A stretch of DNA of 6,786 nucleotides. Source: an uncultured candidate division Zixibacteria bacterium (GTDB lineage Bacteria; Zixibacteria; MSB-5A5; GN15; FEB-12). A model generated the notes under the pieces. The model made no database searches. It was given only the letters and a program-made list of their open reading frames with translations, and was not told the origin of the DNA. Made by a program: the position numbers and the translations under genes. Shown in pieces: positions 4,875 through 6,786 of the stretch. Position 1 is the first letter of the stretch; every line of letters starts with the position of its first letter. The DNA lies in the NCBI GenBank assembly GCA_913009765.1, contig CAJVYT010000238.1:1-6786 (forward strand), read 5' to 3'.

Positions 4875-5297
4875 TCAAAGATCAATATAGGTATTGGGTG
4901 CAAAGTTTGTGGCCATTGTCCAGACCGTAGCCCTGCCCTTTTTCAGCCTGAAGACCGCCAGGCCGTCATACCCCTGTGCTTCAATCCACGGCTTCAGGAA
5001 ATCACGTTTCGATACGATTTCCTGCTTCAGCGCCATATCCTCTACCTGTTCCACTTCGCCGCTCACCCGAACCTGGATGAGATTCTGCATGTCCTGATTG
5101 TTAAAGCAGAGTTCCACTTGCGGATTCGCGCGCAACTGCCTGTACAGGTCCTTGAACTTTCCGGTATGGAAAATTATGCCGTTGTCATCAGCCCGGTATA
5201 CCAGAATGCCACGTACATGGGGAACGTTATTCTCGGACGTGGCAAGATGACAGGCCTGATTTTCGTTGATTAGTGCAAATATCCCGTTCTTGTCCAT
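4875..5297 (-). CDS. pyridoxamine 5'-phosphate oxidase-like FMN-binding protein
   Basis: A 140-residue protein starting MDKNGIFALINENQ. The ATG at 5295-5297 has GAGGAGG 5 nt upstream; the longer frame back to 5339 lacks such a site. It fits the small split-barrel flavoprotein family (PNPOx-like). It shows HLATSENNVPHVRGILVYR at residues 17-35, GIIFHTGKFKDLYRQL at 40-55, VELCFN at 61-66, QVRVSGEVE at 75-83, and a C-terminal TVWTMATNFAP at 124-134. These proteins bind FMN or a related flavin as cytoplasmic dimers. Exact substrates of the short forms common in anaerobes are generally unknown, and pyridoxine synthesis should not be assumed. It is transcribed divergently from the flavodiiron gene. 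A possible -10 (TATATT at 5336-5331, minus strand) lacks a clear -35. Confidence 0.85.
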   Translation of the reverse strand: MDKNGIFALINENQACHLATSENNVPHVRGILVYRADDNGIIFHTGKFKDLYRQLRANPQVELCFNNQDMQNLIQVRVSGEVEQVEDMALKQEIVSKRDFLKPWIEAQGYDGLAVFRLKKGRATVWTMATNFAPNTYIDL

Positions 5298-5604
5298 AAA
5301 ATCCTCCTCTTTGCAATAGCTTGTTCTTCTAATATACATCTTAAAGGATTACCATGACCCTTTTCTTTCAGAATCTTATCTTTTTCTTGAACTATCCTGC
5401 TTTATTGGGATTTTTGATACCCTAACGTTACTGCTACAGGGATTTCTCATACAATTATATCCAACATTGGAAAACGGGTGTTGCTTCGTGAAAATCGGTG
5501 ATAATTATAAAAACCAGAGGACTACTTGCGCATTACTAATCAAATTGATATAATGACTGAGATTATCTAATGTTCTGATTCAGGAAAACCCTATGGAGGG
5601 ACGG
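5298..5604. other. divergent intergenic region between PNPOx-like and flavodiiron genes
   Basis: About 300 bases of AT-rich DNA separate the two divergent starts. Apart from the flavodiiron promoter, the two ribosome binding sites and a weak minus-strand -10, I see no gene, clear operator or strong hairpin between 5340 and 5525. Its length would allow a shared regulator to act on both genes. Confidence 0.5.
5526..5554 (+). promoter_or_regulatory. promoter of the flavodiiron gene
   Basis: A perfect -10 TATAAT (5549-5554) has TTGCGC (5526-5531) 17 nt upstream, matching the TTG core of a -35. It leaves an untranslated leader of about 40-45 nt before the chosen start at 5605. Confidence 0.55.
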
Positions 5605-6783
5605 ATGAAACCAAGAAAAATTAAAGATAACATTTACTGGATGGGTTCTGTGGATTGGGACAGGCGCCTCTTCGACTCTCTCATCCCTCTGCCGGACGGA
5701 ACAAGTTACAATGCCTATCTTATTGAAGGCAGTGAGAAGACTGTTTTAATTGATACGGTTGATCCATCCATGGTTGATGAACTGCTGACACAGCTTGAAA
5801 ATGTCTCCAAGCTCGATTACATAGTTTCGCTTCATTCTGAACAGGACCATTCAGGCAGCATTCCTCTTGTGCTCTCCAGATACCCTGATGCAAAACTGAT
5901 TTCCAGTCCCATGGCAAAAGGGTTGCTTATGGAGTTTTTGCATATACCCGAGGAATCCTTTATTACTGTCAGTGACGGCGAAACAATCTCGCTCGGGGAC
6001 AAGACGCTGAAATTCATCTACACTCCGTGGGTACACTGGCCTGAGACGATGGTGGCTTACCTGGAAGAAGACAAAATTCTGTTCAGCTGTGATTTCTTTG
6101 GTTCCCATATTGCAACAACCAGTCTGTTTGTTTCAGATGAAGGGCGTGTTTACGAGGCAGCCAAACGTTACTATGCCGAGATCATGATGCCCTTCCGAAC
6201 CATGATCAAAAAAAACCTGGAAAAACTCGCAGCTTTCGAGATGGCTATCATAGCCCCAAGTCACGGGCCTGTTTATCCTCGCCCGGCCTTTATCCTTGAT
6301 GCCCATAAAGAGTGGATAGAGGCACCATCGAAGAACCTCGTAGTGTTACCTTATATTTCAATGCATAACAGTACAAAGCTGATGGTGGATTTTTTTGTTT
6401 CATCACTGGTAGAGAAAGGCGTTGCTGTCGAACAATTCAATCTGGCCGTGACAGACACAGGGAAGCTGGCAATGGCTCTCGTTGACGCAGGGACTATAGT
6501 TATTGGGACCCCAACGGTTCTTGCAGGTCCCCATCCCTACGCCGTTAATGCTGCTTTTCTGACTAATGCATTACGTCCTAAAGCCAGGTTCCTGTCAATT
6601 ATCGGTTCCTACGGGTGGGGCGGCAGGACTGTAGAAATCCTGTCGGGGATGCTATCTAACCTTAAAGCAGAGGTTATAGAACCTGTTCTCGTCAAAGGCT
6701 TACCTTCTAAGGCTGATTTTAAAGCCCTTGAGAATTTGGCTGAGACCATAGCGACAAAACACAAAGAAAATGGATTGGTATAG
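5605..6783 (+). CDS. fprA: flavodiiron protein (A-type flavoprotein, FprA-like)
   Basis: A 392-residue cytoplasmic enzyme reducing O2 to water and/or NO to N2O, the usual length for class A flavodiiron proteins. The metallo-beta-lactamase-like domain (about 1-245) holds the full diiron ligand set: H77-x-E79-x-D81 with H82 (HSEQDH), H144 (WVHWPE), D163 (SCDFFGSH) and H220 (APSHGPVY). The flavodoxin domain (about 246-392) has the FMN phosphate loop SMHNST at 252-257, GTPTVLAGPHP at 301-311 and GSYGWGG at 334-340. There is no fused rubredoxin or NADH-oxidase module, so electrons must come from a separate partner not encoded here. Start: ATG 5605 has GGAGG 5 nt upstream; ATG 5593 would encode four extra residues but has only a weak site. 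The 3' end lies in the terminal repeat. It diverges from the PNPOx-like flavoprotein gene, fitting oxidative or nitrosative defence in an anaerobe. Confidence 0.95.
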   Translation: MKPRKIKDNIYWMGSVDWDRRLFDSLIPLPDGTSYNAYLIEGSEKTVLIDTVDPSMVDELLTQLENVSKLDYIVSLHSEQDHSGSIPLVLSRYPDAKLISSPMAKGLLMEFLHIPEESFITVSDGETISLGDKTLKFIYTPWVHWPETMVAYLEEDKILFSCDFFGSHIATTSLFVSDEGRVYEAAKRYYAEIMMPFRTMIKKNLEKLAAFEMAIIAPSHGPVYPRPAFILDAHKEWIEAPSKNLVVLPYISMHNSTKLMVDFFVSSLVEKGVAVEQFNLAVTDTGKLAMALVDAGTIVIGTPTVLAGPHPYAVNAAFLTNALRPKARFLSIIGSYGWGGRTVEILSGMLSNLKAEVIEPVLVKGLPSKADFKALENLAETIATKHKENGLV

Positions 6784-6786
6784 CCC
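6660..6786. repeat. 127-bp terminal direct repeat, copy 2
   Basis: Identical to 1-127. It contains the last 40 codons and TAG (6781-6783) of the flavodiiron gene plus three further bases. See copy 1 for interpretation as circular closure. Confidence 0.95.

Noticed and set aside
5593..5604. Upstream ATG as the flavodiiron start
   Set aside because: The GGAGG at 5595-5599 fits the ATG at 5605 with 5-nt spacing, whereas 5593 has only a weak AGGA.
128..6659. CRISPR array, tRNA or rRNA genes
   Set aside because: No regularly spaced repeats and no tRNA- or rRNA-like sequence were seen in any intergenic stretch on reading both strands.

Overview
The window is 6,786 bases, and its first 127 bases (1-127) are identical to its last 127 (6660-6786). 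An exact terminal overlap of this size is what a de Bruijn assembler leaves when a contig closes on itself. The simplest reading is a 6,659-bp circle written with its overlap retained; a tandem chromosomal array would look the same. No replication initiator, relaxase, partition gene or iteron array is visible, so calling it a plasmid is not supported by gene content. Strong AGGAGG-type ribosome binding sites, AT-rich intergenic DNA, and the flavodiiron and PNPOx-like proteins together suggest an anaerobic, low-to-mid GC bacterium of the Bacillota (clostridial or negativicute type). This is inference; no rRNA or other marker gene is present.

Layout: (1) 1-124 is the duplicated 3' end of the flavodiiron gene, followed by a weak terminator-like hairpin. 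(2) 304-3095 is a PIN-domain (VapC-type) toxin gene cut in two by a complete IS21-family insertion sequence at 484-2891. The element has istA and istB on the minus strand, in-register imperfect terminal inverted repeats and a 6-bp target duplication (CAAGCG). Removing the element and one copy of the duplication restores the toxin reading frame exactly. The toxin 5' end also looks decayed, so the gene is probably dead twice over. (3) 3237-4356 is an AT-rich metal- or stress-type module: a promoter with an overlapping palindrome, an ArsR-family repressor with a C-terminal Cys-x-Cys-x-Cys cluster, a 35-residue microprotein ending in a similar CGCGC cluster, a strong intergenic hairpin, and a four-helix CopD-like membrane protein. 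A 13-bp sequence in the arsR promoter recurs in inverted orientation in front of the microprotein. This is the most original part of the window. (4) 4425-4652 is an orphan addiction-module antitoxin-like protein with its own promoter and a palindrome on the -10. (5) 4875-5297 (minus) is a PNPOx-like flavin-binding protein. (6) 5605-6783 (plus) is a complete flavodiiron protein (FprA type) with all metal ligands, divergent from the PNPOx gene.

Functional picture: the flavodiiron protein (O2 or NO reduction) and the FMN-binding split-barrel protein fit oxidative or nitrosative defence in an anaerobe. The ArsR/microprotein/CopD cluster looks like a self-regulated metal or thiol-reactive stress response. 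The toxin-antitoxin pieces and the IS mark it as accessory DNA with gene decay. Domain calls rest on motif recognition by eye; no database search was run.
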